Assembly: GCA_041916775.1 (NCBI GenBank)
Contig: JAYRYZ010000003.1
Span: forward strand, 1 to 64,000
DNA length: 64,000 nucleotides
Source of the DNA: UBA2357 sp041916775
Lineage (GTDB): Bacteria; Pseudomonadota; Gammaproteobacteria; Burkholderiales; Rhodocyclaceae
Reading direction: 5' to 3'
The notes beneath the pieces were generated by a model. The model searched no databases and was not told where the DNA came from. It saw only the letters and a program-made list of their open reading frames with translations. Position numbers and translations under genes: made by a program. Positions 47,024 to 55,993 of the stretch are shown here, piece after piece; position 1 is the first letter of the stretch, and every line of letters begins with the position of its first letter.

Positions 47024-49237
47024 ATGGAAATCAAGGTCAATTTTCTCGACAAGCTGCGCCTTGAGGCCCGGTTCGACGACTTCACGGTGATCGCCGACCA
47101 GCCGATCCGCTACAAGGGCGACGGCTCGGCGCCGGGGCCGTTCGATTACTTTCTGGCCTCGTCGGCCCTGTGCGCGGCGTACTTCGTGAAGTTGTACTGC
47201 GACGCGCGCAACATTCCGACCGAGCACATCCGCCTGTCGCAGAACAACATCGTCGATCCCGAGAACCGCTACAAGCAGATCTTCAAGATCCAGGTCGAGC
47301 TGCCGGCGGACGTTTCCGAAAAGGACCGCCTCGGCATCCTGCGCTCGATCGAGCGCTGCACGGTGAAGAAGGTGGTGCAGACCGGGCCGGAGTTCGTCAT
47401 CGAGGAAGTCGATAACCTCGACGCCGATGCGCAGGCGCTGCTGAGCCTCAGCCCGGATGCGGCGACGCAGACCTTCATCGCCGGCAAGGACCTGCCGCTG
47501 GAAGAGACCATCGCCAACATGTCGGCCCTGCTCGCCGGGCTGGGCATCAAGATCGAGATCGCCTCGTGGCGCAACCTGGTGCCCAATGTCTGGTCGCTGC
47601 ACATCCGCGACGCGCATTCGCCGATGTGCTTCACCAACGGCAAGGGGGCGACCAAGGAAAGCGCGTTGGCGTCTGCCCTGGGCGAATACATCGAGCGCCT
47701 GAGCTGCAACCATTTCTACAACGACCAATACTGGGGCGAGGAATTCGCCAACGCGCCCTTTGTGCATTACCCGGAGGAGCGCTGGTTCAAGCCGGGTCGC
47801 AGTAAGCACACCTCGGACGCGCTGCCCAAGGGTCTGCTCGACGACTACACCCTTGCCATCTACGACCCGGACGGCGAGCTGCGCGCCTCGCACCTCTTCG
47901 ACACCAACTCCGGCAACACCGAACGCGGCATCTGCGCGCTGCCCTATGTGCGCCAGTCCGACGGCGAGACGGTGTATTTCCCCACCAACCTGATCGACAA
48001 CCTCTACCTCAGCAACGGCATGAGCGCCGGCAACACGCTGGTCGAGGCGCAGGTGCAGTGCCTGTCGGAGATCTTCGAGCGCGCGGTGAAGCGCGAGATC
48101 CTCGAAGGCGAGATCGCGCTGCCCGACGTGCCGGCCGGGGTGCTGGCCAAGTACCCGGGCATCGTCGCCGGCATCGCGGAGCTGGAGAAGCAGGGCTTTC
48201 CGGTGCTGGTGAAGGATGCCTCGCTCGGCGGCCGCTTTCCGGTGATGTGCGTGACGCTGATGAACCCGCGCACCGGCGGCGTGTTCGCCTCCTTCGGCGC
48301 GCATCCGAGCCTGGAAGTGGCGCTCGAACGCAGCCTTACCGAACTCCTGCAGGGGCGCAGCTTCGAAGGCCTCAACGACCTGCCGCGGCCCACTTTCGAG
48401 AGCAACGCCGTCACCGAGCCGAACAACTTCGTCGAGCACTTCATCGACTCCAGCGGCGTGGTGTCGTGGCGCTTCTTCAGCGCCCGGGCCGATTACGAAT
48501 TCGTCGAGTGGGACTTCTCCGGCCATGGCGAGGATTCGAACACCATGGAGGCCGCGACACTGCTCGGCATCCTCGAAGAAATGGGCAAGGAAGTGTACAT
48601 GGCGGTCTACGACCAGCTCGGCGGCTCCGCCTGCCGCATCCTGGTGCCGGGTTATTCCGAGATCTACCCGGTCGAGGACCTGATCTGGGACAACACCAAC
48701 AAGGCGCTGGCCTTTCGCGCGGACATCCTCAACCTGCACCGCCTCGACGACGATGCGCTGGAAGCGCTGCTGGCGCGCCTGGAAGAGAGCGAGCTCGACG
48801 ACTACACCGACATCATCACGCTGATCGGCGTCGAGTTCGACGAGAACACGGTGTGGGGCCAGCTCACCATTCTGGAGCTGAAGCTGCTCATCAACCTCGC
48901 GCTGCAGGATTTCGAAGCCGCCAAGGAGCAGGTCGAGGCCTACCTGCAGTACAACGAGAACACCGTCGACCGCGGCCTCTTCTACCAGGCGCTGAACGTG
49001 GTGCTGGAGGTGGAGCTCGACGAGGAACTCGCGCTTGCGGATTACGAGGCCAACTTCCGCCGCATGTTCGGCGACGCGCGCATGGATGCGGTCATCGGCT
49101 CGGTGAACGGCAGCGTGCGCTTCCACGGACTGACGCCCACCAGCATGAAGCTCGAAGGCCTGGACCGCCACCAGCGCCTCATCGACAGCTACCGCAAGAT
49201 CCATGCGGCGCGCGCGAAGGCGGTGGCGGCAGGTTGA
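47024..49237 (+). CDS. ycaO: OsmC-YcaO fusion protein
   Basis: A 737-residue protein. Residues 1-140 are an OsmC-like domain (MEIKVNFLDKLRLEARFDDFTVIADQP, GPFDYFLASSALCAAYFVKLYC with a Cys). The rest is the YcaO domain of the E. coli YcaO type, with the ATP-binding segments KGATKESALASALGEYIERLSCNHF and AGNTLVEAQVQCLSEIFERAVKREIL, and the helical C-terminal extension after about residue 560. YcaO enzymes activate backbone amides with ATP; E. coli YcaO is linked to ribosomal protein S12 methylthiolation. The fused OsmC domain suggests a thiol or peroxide function. The start is chosen at MEIKVNF, with 44 unsupported residues upstream removed. Confidence 0.88.
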   Translation: MEIKVNFLDKLRLEARFDDFTVIADQPIRYKGDGSAPGPFDYFLASSALCAAYFVKLYCDARNIPTEHIRLSQNNIVDPENRYKQIFKIQVELPADVSEKDRLGILRSIERCTVKKVVQTGPEFVIEEVDNLDADAQALLSLSPDAATQTFIAGKDLPLEETIANMSALLAGLGIKIEIASWRNLVPNVWSLHIRDAHSPMCFTNGKGATKESALASALGEYIERLSCNHFYNDQYWGEEFANAPFVHYPEERWFKPGRSKHTSDALPKGLLDDYTLAIYDPDGELRASHLFDTNSGNTERGICALPYVRQSDGETVYFPTNLIDNLYLSNGMSAGNTLVEAQVQCLSEIFERAVKREILEGEIALPDVPAGVLAKYPGIVAGIAELEKQGFPVLVKDASLGGRFPVMCVTLMNPRTGGVFASFGAHPSLEVALERSLTELLQGRSFEGLNDLPRPTFESNAVTEPNNFVEHFIDSSGVVSWRFFSARADYEFVEWDFSGHGEDSNTMEAATLLGILEEMGKEVYMAVYDQLGGSACRILVPGYSEIYPVEDLIWDNTNKALAFRADILNLHRLDDDALEALLARLEESELDDYTDIITLIGVEFDENTVWGQLTILELKLLINLALQDFEAAKEQVEAYLQYNENTVDRGLFYQALNVVLEVELDEELALADYEANFRRMFGDARMDAVIGSVNGSVRFHGLTPTSMKLEGLDRHQRLIDSYRKIHAARAKAVAAG

Positions 49238-49323
49238 TGGCGCTCAGGTGGTCAGGCCTTAATGCAATGCGCCGGGCGGAAGCGTGCGCCGGGCGCGACT
49301 GAAACGTCGGAAGAAGCGCGCGC

Positions 49324-50346
49324 TCACTCCAGCCAGCGCGCATCCCAGGCCGCGACGTCGGGCAGGTGGCGGGGGAGGTCGGCCTCCAGCGCGTCCTGCA
49401 GGGCTCTTGCGAGGCGCGCGATGCGGGCATCCGCGTCGCGCGGGGCGACCGGGCGCAGCCGCACGACGAGGTCGCCATCCGCATCGCCGCGCCGACCGGG
49501 GATGCCCGCGCCGGGGATGCGCAGCTCGCGCGGGTGGATGTCGCCACCTTCCACCTTGCATTCGCGCGTGCCGGTCGGGCTGGGCACCGCCACGCGGGCA
49601 CCGGTGAGGAGCTGCAGCGCGCTCACCGGGCGCTCGATGCAGAGGTCGCGATGGCGGCGGGTATACAGCGGGTGTGCGGCGATGCGGATGCGCAGGCGCA
49701 GGTCGCCCGGACGGCCGATGCCGTCCTCGGGCTGGGCGCCGGCGCCGGGGACGCGCAGCCAGTCGCCGTCGAGCAGGCCGGGCGGCACCGCCACCGCGAT
49801 CGGCCGCCTCCTCACGGTTTCGCCGCTGCCGCCGCAGGTTTCGCAGCGGCAGGTGCGCGAATAGCCCTGGCCGCCACAGTCGCCGCAGCGGATGAGGCCG
49901 TTCGGCGAGCGCAGCCGGCCCGAGCCGTGGCAGGTGTCGCACAGGCGGCCGTGGACCAGCGTCTCGCGGCCGCTGCCGTCGCAGGCTTCGCAGGTGCCGC
50001 GGGTGGTGACGTCGACCTCGCTGGTCGTGCCAAGGCAGCACGCTTCCAGGCTGATCTCCAGATCCTGCTCGATGTCCGCGCCGCGCGGGCCGGCGGGTTC
50101 GGAGGCGGCATGGGCGGAAGCATTGGCCGCGGCGTCCGCGGCGTCGTCTTCGTTTTCGTCCGGATCTGCGCCCGCGCGCTGCGCCAGCAGCTGCTCATAC
50201 GCTGCGCGCAAGGCCTTGAAGTGCTCGAGCGCGGCCGGGTCGGGGTTGCGGTCCGGGTGCCAGCGCATCGCCTGGCGGCGGAAGGCGCGCTTGATCGCGG
50301 CGGCGTCCGCGTCCGGCTTGAGTCCGAGCAGGCTGTGGGGGCTCAT
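49324..50346 (-). CDS. DnaJ-like co-chaperone
   Basis: A 340-residue protein. The N-terminal J domain (residues 3-60) has an intact HPD (WHPDRNPDP). An acidic/Ala-rich linker replaces the usual G/F region. Four CxxCxGxG-type repeats follow (CEACDGSG, CDTCHGSG, CGDCGGQG, CETCGGSG), then the C-terminal substrate-binding domain (GDLRLRIRIAAHPLYTRRHRDL). The J domain is slightly shortened. It should stimulate a DnaK protein; the canonical dnaJ is expected elsewhere. Confidence 0.87.
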   Translation of the reverse strand: MSPHSLLGLKPDADAAAIKRAFRRQAMRWHPDRNPDPAALEHFKALRAAYEQLLAQRAGADPDENEDDAADAAANASAHAASEPAGPRGADIEQDLEISLEACCLGTTSEVDVTTRGTCEACDGSGRETLVHGRLCDTCHGSGRLRSPNGLIRCGDCGGQGYSRTCRCETCGGSGETVRRRPIAVAVPPGLLDGDWLRVPGAGAQPEDGIGRPGDLRLRIRIAAHPLYTRRHRDLCIERPVSALQLLTGARVAVPSPTGTRECKVEGGDIHPRELRIPGAGIPGRRGDADGDLVVRLRPVAPRDADARIARLARALQDALEADLPRHLPDVAAWDARWLE

Positions 50347-50444
50347 CGTGTCCGTCGTAAATTCGCCACTCTAACGGAAAAACTGCGGCCGGCCGGTGCG
50401 CGCCATGACCAGGGCTCGAATCACGGCTTGACTCCGGGTTCGGC

Positions 50445-51332
50445 TCACGGCTCGATCGCCAGGCCGCTCAGGGCCGCGCCCTTGCCTATCGTGCCGATCG
50501 GCGTGGCCGCACCGCTCGCCAGATCGATGCGGAACAGGCGATAACCCGTCCAGCCGTTGCCGGCGAGCGCTGCCAGCGCGGTGTTGGAAACGTCCGAGAT
50601 GTCGAAGTGCGCATCCTTCAGCGGCCCGGTGCCGAGTGCCCCGACCGTGGTGAGGAGGCCGGTGTTGGGCGACACCACCGGCGCGGCGCCCTCCAGCGAA
50701 CCCTGCATCACCAGCGTGCCGCTGGCCGCATCGATCGCGTAATTGGTGGTGAGTTTCTCGTCCTGCTGGTTGTAGGAATAGGCCGCGGCGACGATCTGCG
50801 GTGCCCGGCCGGCAGCCGCGTCGCCTTCGGTGTAGCGCAGCGTGCCGTCGGGCTGTAGGCCGTCTTGGTCGGGCTTGGCATCCACGAGCGCGCCGCTCTC
50901 GGGGTGAGCGCGCAGGTTGCGCGCGTCTTCGCCGACGATGCGGATGCGGTCCGCGGCCGGGTTGAAGTCGAAGCCGATGCGCCCTTGGGGCAGCGGTGCG
51001 GCGAACGCGCCTTGCCCGACCGGCTGCAACGCGCCGCTCGACACATCCACGGTGTACAGATGACCCTGGTCGCCGAGTGCGAACAGCACGCCGTAGGCGA
51101 CGCGGTAGTCGATGCCGACGATGCGCTCGCCCGCCGCCATGCCGGTGAGCGGGGTGCGGGCGGTGACGCTGTCGGGCGTATCCGCCTGGAAGCGGAGCAA
51201 CTGGTTCGTTTCCGCCTCCACCGCGAACAGCGTGATGCGGTCGAGCGCCTGCTCCGCGGCCACGGCCTGCAGCGGGAGCGCGGTCGCGGCCAGCAGGGTC
51301 AGGGCGGACAGCGGCATGTACGGTTTCTGCAT
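50445..51332 (-). CDS. DUF4394 secreted protein
   Basis: A 295-residue protein with a signal peptide (MQKPYMPLSALTLLAATALPLQAVAAEQ) and one DUF4394 domain made of repeated beta strands (ITLFAVEAETNQLLRFQADTPD, RIVGIDYRVAYGVLFALGDQGHLYTVD, GRIGFDFNPAADRIRIVGEDARNLR). This is a propeller-like fold of unknown function. The start follows GGAGGCCTCG. Divergent from the next gene across a 168-bp region containing a 10-bp palindrome CGAACGTTCG (51394-51403). Confidence 0.82.
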   Translation of the reverse strand: MQKPYMPLSALTLLAATALPLQAVAAEQALDRITLFAVEAETNQLLRFQADTPDSVTARTPLTGMAAGERIVGIDYRVAYGVLFALGDQGHLYTVDVSSGALQPVGQGAFAAPLPQGRIGFDFNPAADRIRIVGEDARNLRAHPESGALVDAKPDQDGLQPDGTLRYTEGDAAAGRAPQIVAAAYSYNQQDEKLTTNYAIDAASGTLVMQGSLEGAAPVVSPNTGLLTTVGALGTGPLKDAHFDISDVSNTALAALAGNGWTGYRLFRIDLASGAATPIGTIGKGAALSGLAIEP

Positions 51333-51500
51333 CGAGGCCTCCGGGGGTTGGACGGTGCTTGAGTGCTTGAATGCGTGGACGTGTGCATTCCGGCGAACGT
51401 TCGGGCAAGCATTTTGGGATAGGATTGCCCGCACTGCAATTGATGCCAGCCCCGACCGCGCTCGAGCGCGGACGCCGGCGGCTTCCGGGGAGAACGACGC

Positions 51501-52154
51501 GTGCATGGCCTGAAGTGTTGCCTGGTTGCGATCCTGCTGCTCACGGCAGCACCGGGGTTTGCGTTCGACCTGATCCTGACGGTCACCGACGAGGCAGGCA
51601 CGCCGCTCGCCGATGCGGCGCTGGTGCTCGAACCCGAGGGGGCGGATGGTCGCCCAAGTGGTGGAGAAGGTTATGGTTCAGGTGGCTCGGAGCTCGGCAA
51701 GGCGCCCGCGCCGGCCACCATCGTGCAACGCCAGAAGACCTTTCTGCCGCTGGTGACGACGATCGGCACCGGTGCGCTGGTGAGCTTCCCCAACGAAGAC
51801 ACGGTGCGCCATCACGTCTATTCCTTCTCGCCGGCGAAGACCTTCGAGCTCAAGCTCTATCTCGGCACCCCGGCCGCGCCGGTGCAGTTCGACAAGCCCG
51901 GGCTGGTGGTGCTGGGCTGCAACATCCACGACCACATGGTGGCCTACATCCTGGTCGGGGATTCGCCCTGGCACGGCGTCACCGGCAGCGATGGCCGGCT
52001 GGTGCTGAAAGACGTGCCCGCAGGCGCCTACCGCCTGCGCCACTGGCATCCGCGCTGGGCGGGGCTCGCCGAGCCGCAGACCGTGCCGCTGCAGGTGGGC
52101 GGGGCACAGCCGGCGCCGCTGGTTATTCCCGCGCGTCCGGCGCCGTCGCGCTGA
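51501..52154 (+). CDS. Secreted cupredoxin-like (methylamine-utilisation-type) protein
   Basis: A 217-residue protein from a GTG start with signal peptide MHGLKCCLVAILLLTAAPGFAF. Resembles the plastocyanin-like proteins annotated as methylamine utilisation proteins: VSFPNEDTVRHHVYSFSPAKTFEL and GLVVLGCNIHDHMVAYILVGDSP, in which His, Cys, His and Met could bind copper. A carboxypeptidase-regulatory-like segment follows (GRLVLKDVPAGAYRLRHWHP). Its stop overlaps the ATG of the GGDEF-EAL gene (TGATG), suggesting it works with or senses for that regulator. Confidence 0.72.
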   Translation: MHGLKCCLVAILLLTAAPGFAFDLILTVTDEAGTPLADAALVLEPEGADGRPSGGEGYGSGGSELGKAPAPATIVQRQKTFLPLVTTIGTGALVSFPNEDTVRHHVYSFSPAKTFELKLYLGTPAAPVQFDKPGLVVLGCNIHDHMVAYILVGDSPWHGVTGSDGRLVLKDVPAGAYRLRHWHPRWAGLAEPQTVPLQVGGAQPAPLVIPARPAPSR

Positions 52155-54586
52155 TGTTGCATCTGACGCGCCTGCAATGGCGCATCGCCCTCGGTAGTGT
52201 GTTGATCCTGGTGCTGGTGCAGGTGGCGGCGCTCTACCTCTTCGCGCAGATCGGCCGCGCCAGCGCGATGAACACGGTGCAGGACGAGCTCCTTACCGGC
52301 GACCGCGTGTTCGCGCGGCTGCTCGCGCAGCGCGGCGAGCAGCTCACCACCGCGGCGCGCGTGCTCGCCGCCGACTACGGCTTTCGCGAGGCGCTGCTGA
52401 GCCGCGACCGCGACACCGTCGCTTCGGCGCTCGACAACCACGGCTCGCGCATCGACGCGCGCCTGATGCTGTTGCTCGGCCTCGACGGTCAGCTGATGAG
52501 TAGCGGCGATGGCCGCGACGCGGTCGCGATCGCACGCCTCGATGCCTTGCTGGACGCGGCGCGCAACAGTGGCGCGGCGAGCGGGTTCCGCATGCTCGAC
52601 AGCGGCCTGCATCAGCTCGTGGTGGTGCCGGTGATGGCGCCGGTGCCGGTGGCCTGGGTGGTGCTCGGCTTCGCGGTGGATGGCGTGCTGGCCGAGGAGC
52701 TGAAGCGTCTCGCGAACCTGGAGGTGAGCTTCATCGTCGACGCCGGCCGGCCGCAGCTACTGGTGTCCACGCTCGATGCGGCGGTGCTCGCCGAAGCGGG
52801 CGAGGCCGCCGCGCGGCTGCAGCGCGCCGAGGGCGTGGTGCGCATCGGCGGCGCCGAGTATGTGGGCCGCATCCATGCGGTAGAGGACGACCCGGCGGGC
52901 GGGGTGCGCGCGGTGCTGCAGATTCCGCTGCAGCGCGCGCTCGCGCCGTGGGAGGCGCTCTACCGCGACTGGCTGGGCCTGTCGGCGCTGGGCATGGCGC
53001 TGATGGTGTTCGCGAGCCTGTGGATGGGGCGGACCATCGCGCGGCCGGTGATGCGCCTCGCCGACTTCGCCGGGCGTGTCGAGGCGGGCGAATATGCCGC
53101 GCCGCCGCGCCTCGCGCGTCGCGACGAGATCGGCCGCCTCGCGGATGCCTTCGCCCACATGACCGATGCGATCGCCACGCGCGAGGCGCGCATCTCCGAG
53201 CTTGCCTACCGCGACAGCCTCACCGGTCTACCCAACCGCGTGCAGTTCGCGGAAAGCCTCGACCAGGCGCTGCATGCCGCGCGCGCGGCGGAGACGCCGC
53301 TGGCGGTGCTGATGCTCGACATCGACCGCTTCCGGCTGGTGAACGACACGCTCGGCCACGGCTTCGGCGACCTGCTGCTCGCCGAAGTGGGGCAGCGCCT
53401 GCGTGTCGCCGGTGTGCGCAAGCGCGCGGTCGGCGATGCGCTGCAGTTGCCCGACAACTGTGCGGCGCGCCTCGGCGGCGACGAGTTCGCGCTGCTCGTG
53501 CCCGGAGCCGAGGGGGACGCGGCGCGCCAGGTGGCGCTGCGCATCGCGCAGGCGCTGGAGCAGCCCATGAACCTGCAGGGTCAGCTCGTCGACGTGCGCG
53601 CGAGCATCGGCATCGCGCTCTTCCCGGCGCATTGCGATAGCAGCGCGGAGATGCTGCGCTGCGCCGATGTGGCGATGTATCACGCCAAGGCCAACGGCAG
53701 CGGCGTCGAGGTGTACGACCCGGGCCACCACCAGCGCAACGCGGCGCGCCTTTCGCTGCTCACCGAGCTGCGCCAGGCGGTGGAGCAGGACGAGCTGGTG
53801 CTCTGGTACCAGCCCAAGCTCGCGCTGCGCCCCGGCCTCGGCTGGCATGCCGAGGCGCTGGTGCGGTGGGTGCATCCGCAGCGCGGCTTCATCCCGCCGA
53901 TGGAGTTCATCCCCTTCGCCGAGCAGACGGGCTACATCAAGACGATCACGCTGTGGGTCATGAACGAGGCCATCCGCCAGTGCGCCGCCTGGGCGCGCGC
54001 CGGCCTGGACATGCATGTCGGCCTCAACATCTCGGCGCGCGATCTACTGCAGCCGGAGCTGCCGGAGCGCTTTCTCGGCATGCTCGCGACGCACGGCTGC
54101 GAGGCCGCGCGCATCACGCTGGAAATCACCGAGAGCGCGGTCGTCGAGGATCCGCGCCATGCGCTCGCGACGCTGGAGCGGCTGCGCGCGACCGGCTGCG
54201 GGCTGTCGATCGACGATTACGGCACCGGCTACTCTTCGCTGTCGTATGTGCGCCAGATGCCGGTGCATGAGCTCAAGATCGACCGCAGCTTCGTGATGCA
54301 TCTGGTCGAACGGCCGGGGGACGAGATCATCGTGCGTTCGACCATCGAGCTCGCGCACGACATGGGTCTCACCGTCACCGCCGAGGGCGTCGAGGATGAG
54401 GCCACCCTGCAACGCCTCGCCGCGCTCGGCTGCGATCTCGCCCAAGGCTATCTCGTCAGCAAGCCCCTGCCGGCTGCGGCGCTGGAGACCTGGCTCGCCG
54501 AATCGCGCTGGACGGATCCGGCGGTGGTTGCCGGCGTGTGTGCGCGTGGCGTGCTCGGGGAGATCGGTTCAGCCACCGCGGGCTGA
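52154..54586 (+). CDS. Membrane-bound GGDEF-EAL protein
   Basis: An 810-residue regulator. N-terminal TM helix (about 10-30), a periplasmic double-Cache-like sensor (about 31-270), a second TM (about 272-292) and HAMP (to about 345). The GGDEF domain has an intact GGDEF motif at 441-445, and the EAL domain has E-A-L at 567-569, LNISARDLLQ, ITESAVVED and the DDYGTGYSSLSYV loop. Both catalytic sites appear intact, so cyclase, phosphodiesterase or both are possible for c-di-GMP. Translationally coupled to the cupredoxin-like gene. Confidence 0.92.
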   Translation: MLHLTRLQWRIALGSVLILVLVQVAALYLFAQIGRASAMNTVQDELLTGDRVFARLLAQRGEQLTTAARVLAADYGFREALLSRDRDTVASALDNHGSRIDARLMLLLGLDGQLMSSGDGRDAVAIARLDALLDAARNSGAASGFRMLDSGLHQLVVVPVMAPVPVAWVVLGFAVDGVLAEELKRLANLEVSFIVDAGRPQLLVSTLDAAVLAEAGEAAARLQRAEGVVRIGGAEYVGRIHAVEDDPAGGVRAVLQIPLQRALAPWEALYRDWLGLSALGMALMVFASLWMGRTIARPVMRLADFAGRVEAGEYAAPPRLARRDEIGRLADAFAHMTDAIATREARISELAYRDSLTGLPNRVQFAESLDQALHAARAAETPLAVLMLDIDRFRLVNDTLGHGFGDLLLAEVGQRLRVAGVRKRAVGDALQLPDNCAARLGGDEFALLVPGAEGDAARQVALRIAQALEQPMNLQGQLVDVRASIGIALFPAHCDSSAEMLRCADVAMYHAKANGSGVEVYDPGHHQRNAARLSLLTELRQAVEQDELVLWYQPKLALRPGLGWHAEALVRWVHPQRGFIPPMEFIPFAEQTGYIKTITLWVMNEAIRQCAAWARAGLDMHVGLNISARDLLQPELPERFLGMLATHGCEAARITLEITESAVVEDPRHALATLERLRATGCGLSIDDYGTGYSSLSYVRQMPVHELKIDRSFVMHLVERPGDEIIVRSTIELAHDMGLTVTAEGVEDEATLQRLAALGCDLAQGYLVSKPLPAAALETWLAESRWTDPAVVAGVCARGVLGEIGSATAG

Positions 54587-54603
54587 ACGCGAAGGTGAGC
54601 GCC

Positions 54604-55080
54604 TTACGCGGCCTGCGAGCGGCCGGGTAGTGCCGGCAGCAGGCGCCGTGCGAGCCCCGGCCAATCCACCGCATCCAGCGTGTTCTTCACCAGCAGGCCG
54701 AGCTCGGTGTCGCCTTCCATGGTGAGGCGGCGGTCGAAGAACAGGGTGTCGGCGTCTTCTTCGCGCAGCGCGAGCGCGATGAAGTCGCGCGTGGTGGCTT
54801 CCAGCGTGAGGTCGGGCGCGCTGTCGGCGGGGATGGTGCGGAAGCGGGCGCCGTCGAGCATGAGGTCCATCGTCACGCCGGCGTCGCGCACGCGGATGCG
54901 CAGGCGGCGGCCGTCCAGGGCGTCGAGCGCGTCGCGGTCGAGCACGCGGCCGAGCGCGAGGTTGAGCGCGAGCACCAGCGCCCGGGTGGGCGGGCGTTGC
55001 GGCAGATGCGAGACGAGGCGGGCGAGCGGCGCCGGGATTGTGAAGGCCGGCAGTCTGGGCAGTTCGGGCAGGCGGATCAT
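54604..55080 (-). CDS. ubiT: UbiT, SCP2-domain ubiquinone biosynthesis accessory factor
   Basis: A 158-residue protein with an SCP2 sterol-binding fold (RALVLALNLALGRVLDRDALDALDGRRLRIRV, PDLTLEATTRDFIALALREEDADTLFFDRRLTMEGDTELGLLVKNTLDAV). UbiT helps handle the hydrophobic quinone in the O2-independent pathway. It lies 10 bp after ubiV, completing ubiU-ubiV-ubiT. Confidence 0.9.
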   Translation of the reverse strand: MIRLPELPRLPAFTIPAPLARLVSHLPQRPPTRALVLALNLALGRVLDRDALDALDGRRLRIRVRDAGVTMDLMLDGARFRTIPADSAPDLTLEATTRDFIALALREEDADTLFFDRRLTMEGDTELGLLVKNTLDAVDWPGLARRLLPALPGRSQAA

Positions 55081-55090
55081 GTCGCGCTCC

Positions 55091-55993
55091 TCATTGCAGG
55101 TGGTGTTCCAGCCCCGGCCGGCCATGCCAGAAGCCGTTGCAGGCGGCGCCGGGGGCGAGCGGGGTGCTGGCGGCGAAGGCGCTGTGCGGGGTCTGGCGGG
55201 CGTCCAGCGTGTCGCGGAACAGTGCCAGGATCTCCAGCGTATGCGCGCCCTGCGGGCTCACCCGCACGAGGTCGGCGCTGGCGCTGACCGCGGCCAGGTC
55301 GCCGAGCAGGTTGTGCACCCGCGCGGACTGGGTCTGCACACCGTTGAGGGTGAGGAAGGGCTCGCCCTCGCGGGTGGCGAGCGGCAGGCCGTCGGCGAGG
55401 CCGAGGCAGCGGAACTCGCAGCTGTCCTTCTGCAGGTTGTAGTGGCGGGCGGTGAAGCAGCGCGCCGAATGGGCGAGTGGCAGCCGCCCCCAGGCCAGCA
55501 CCTCGACCTCGGGCGGGCGCTCCAGCTCGGCGCAGACGCCGCGGATCGCCTCGCCCGACAGCTCCGGGGCGGCCACCCAGCGGCTCGCGCCGTCTTCCAG
55601 CAGCAGCGCGAGCGTGCGCGCGTTGAAGATGTTCAGCGACGGCCCTGCGACCCAGTCGTCGCGCCCGCTCGCGGCCAGGAGCTGCACCGCCGACATGTCG
55701 TTGGCCTCGATGCGGTGCGGGGCGAGATCCACCAGCTTGCGCAGCGCCTTCATCTCCGAGCCGGATTCGATCAGCGTCTGGGTGGACATGACCACTTCCT
55801 TGCCGGCGTCGCGCAGCATCGCCGCAACCTCCAGCCAGTCGTCCTGGCGCAGCTCGTGGCGACGCGAGCACACCGTCTCGCCGAGATAGACGACGTCGGC
55901 GGCGCTGGCCGCGACATCGGCATAGAAGTCCAGGGTGGCCTGGCGCGGCCAGTAGTAGAGCAGGGGGCCGAGCGCGATCCGGGTCATGGTCAT
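55091..55993 (-). CDS. ubiV: UbiV, O2-independent ubiquinone hydroxylation subunit (U32 family)
   Basis: A 300-residue U32-family protein: IALGPLLYYWPRQATLDFYADVAASAADVVYLGETVCSRR, and a Cys set (CFTARHYNLQKDSCEFRC with CSRR upstream) for a [4Fe-4S] cluster. With UbiU it hydroxylates the ubiquinone ring without O2. The ATG at 55993 overlaps the ubiU stop (ATGA); a second ATG at 55987 is possible. Confidence 0.93.
   Translation of the reverse strand: MTMTRIALGPLLYYWPRQATLDFYADVAASAADVVYLGETVCSRRHELRQDDWLEVAAMLRDAGKEVVMSTQTLIESGSEMKALRKLVDLAPHRIEANDMSAVQLLAASGRDDWVAGPSLNIFNARTLALLLEDGASRWVAAPELSGEAIRGVCAELERPPEVEVLAWGRLPLAHSARCFTARHYNLQKDSCEFRCLGLADGLPLATREGEPFLTLNGVQTQSARVHNLLGDLAAVSASADLVRVSPQGAHTLEILALFRDTLDARQTPHSAFAASTPLAPGAACNGFWHGRPGLEHHLQ

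Noticed and set aside
46679..49204. 841-codon open frame antisense to the OsmC-YcaO gene
   Set aside because: Frame-shadow in very GC-rich DNA; composition dominated by Val/Glu/His/Arg repeats and no domain; the plus strand holds a clear conserved protein.
51371..52153. Upstream extension of the GGDEF-EAL frame
   Set aside because: It runs through the cupredoxin-like gene in another frame and lacks a membrane anchor; the ATG at 52154 overlapping the previous stop is the better start.
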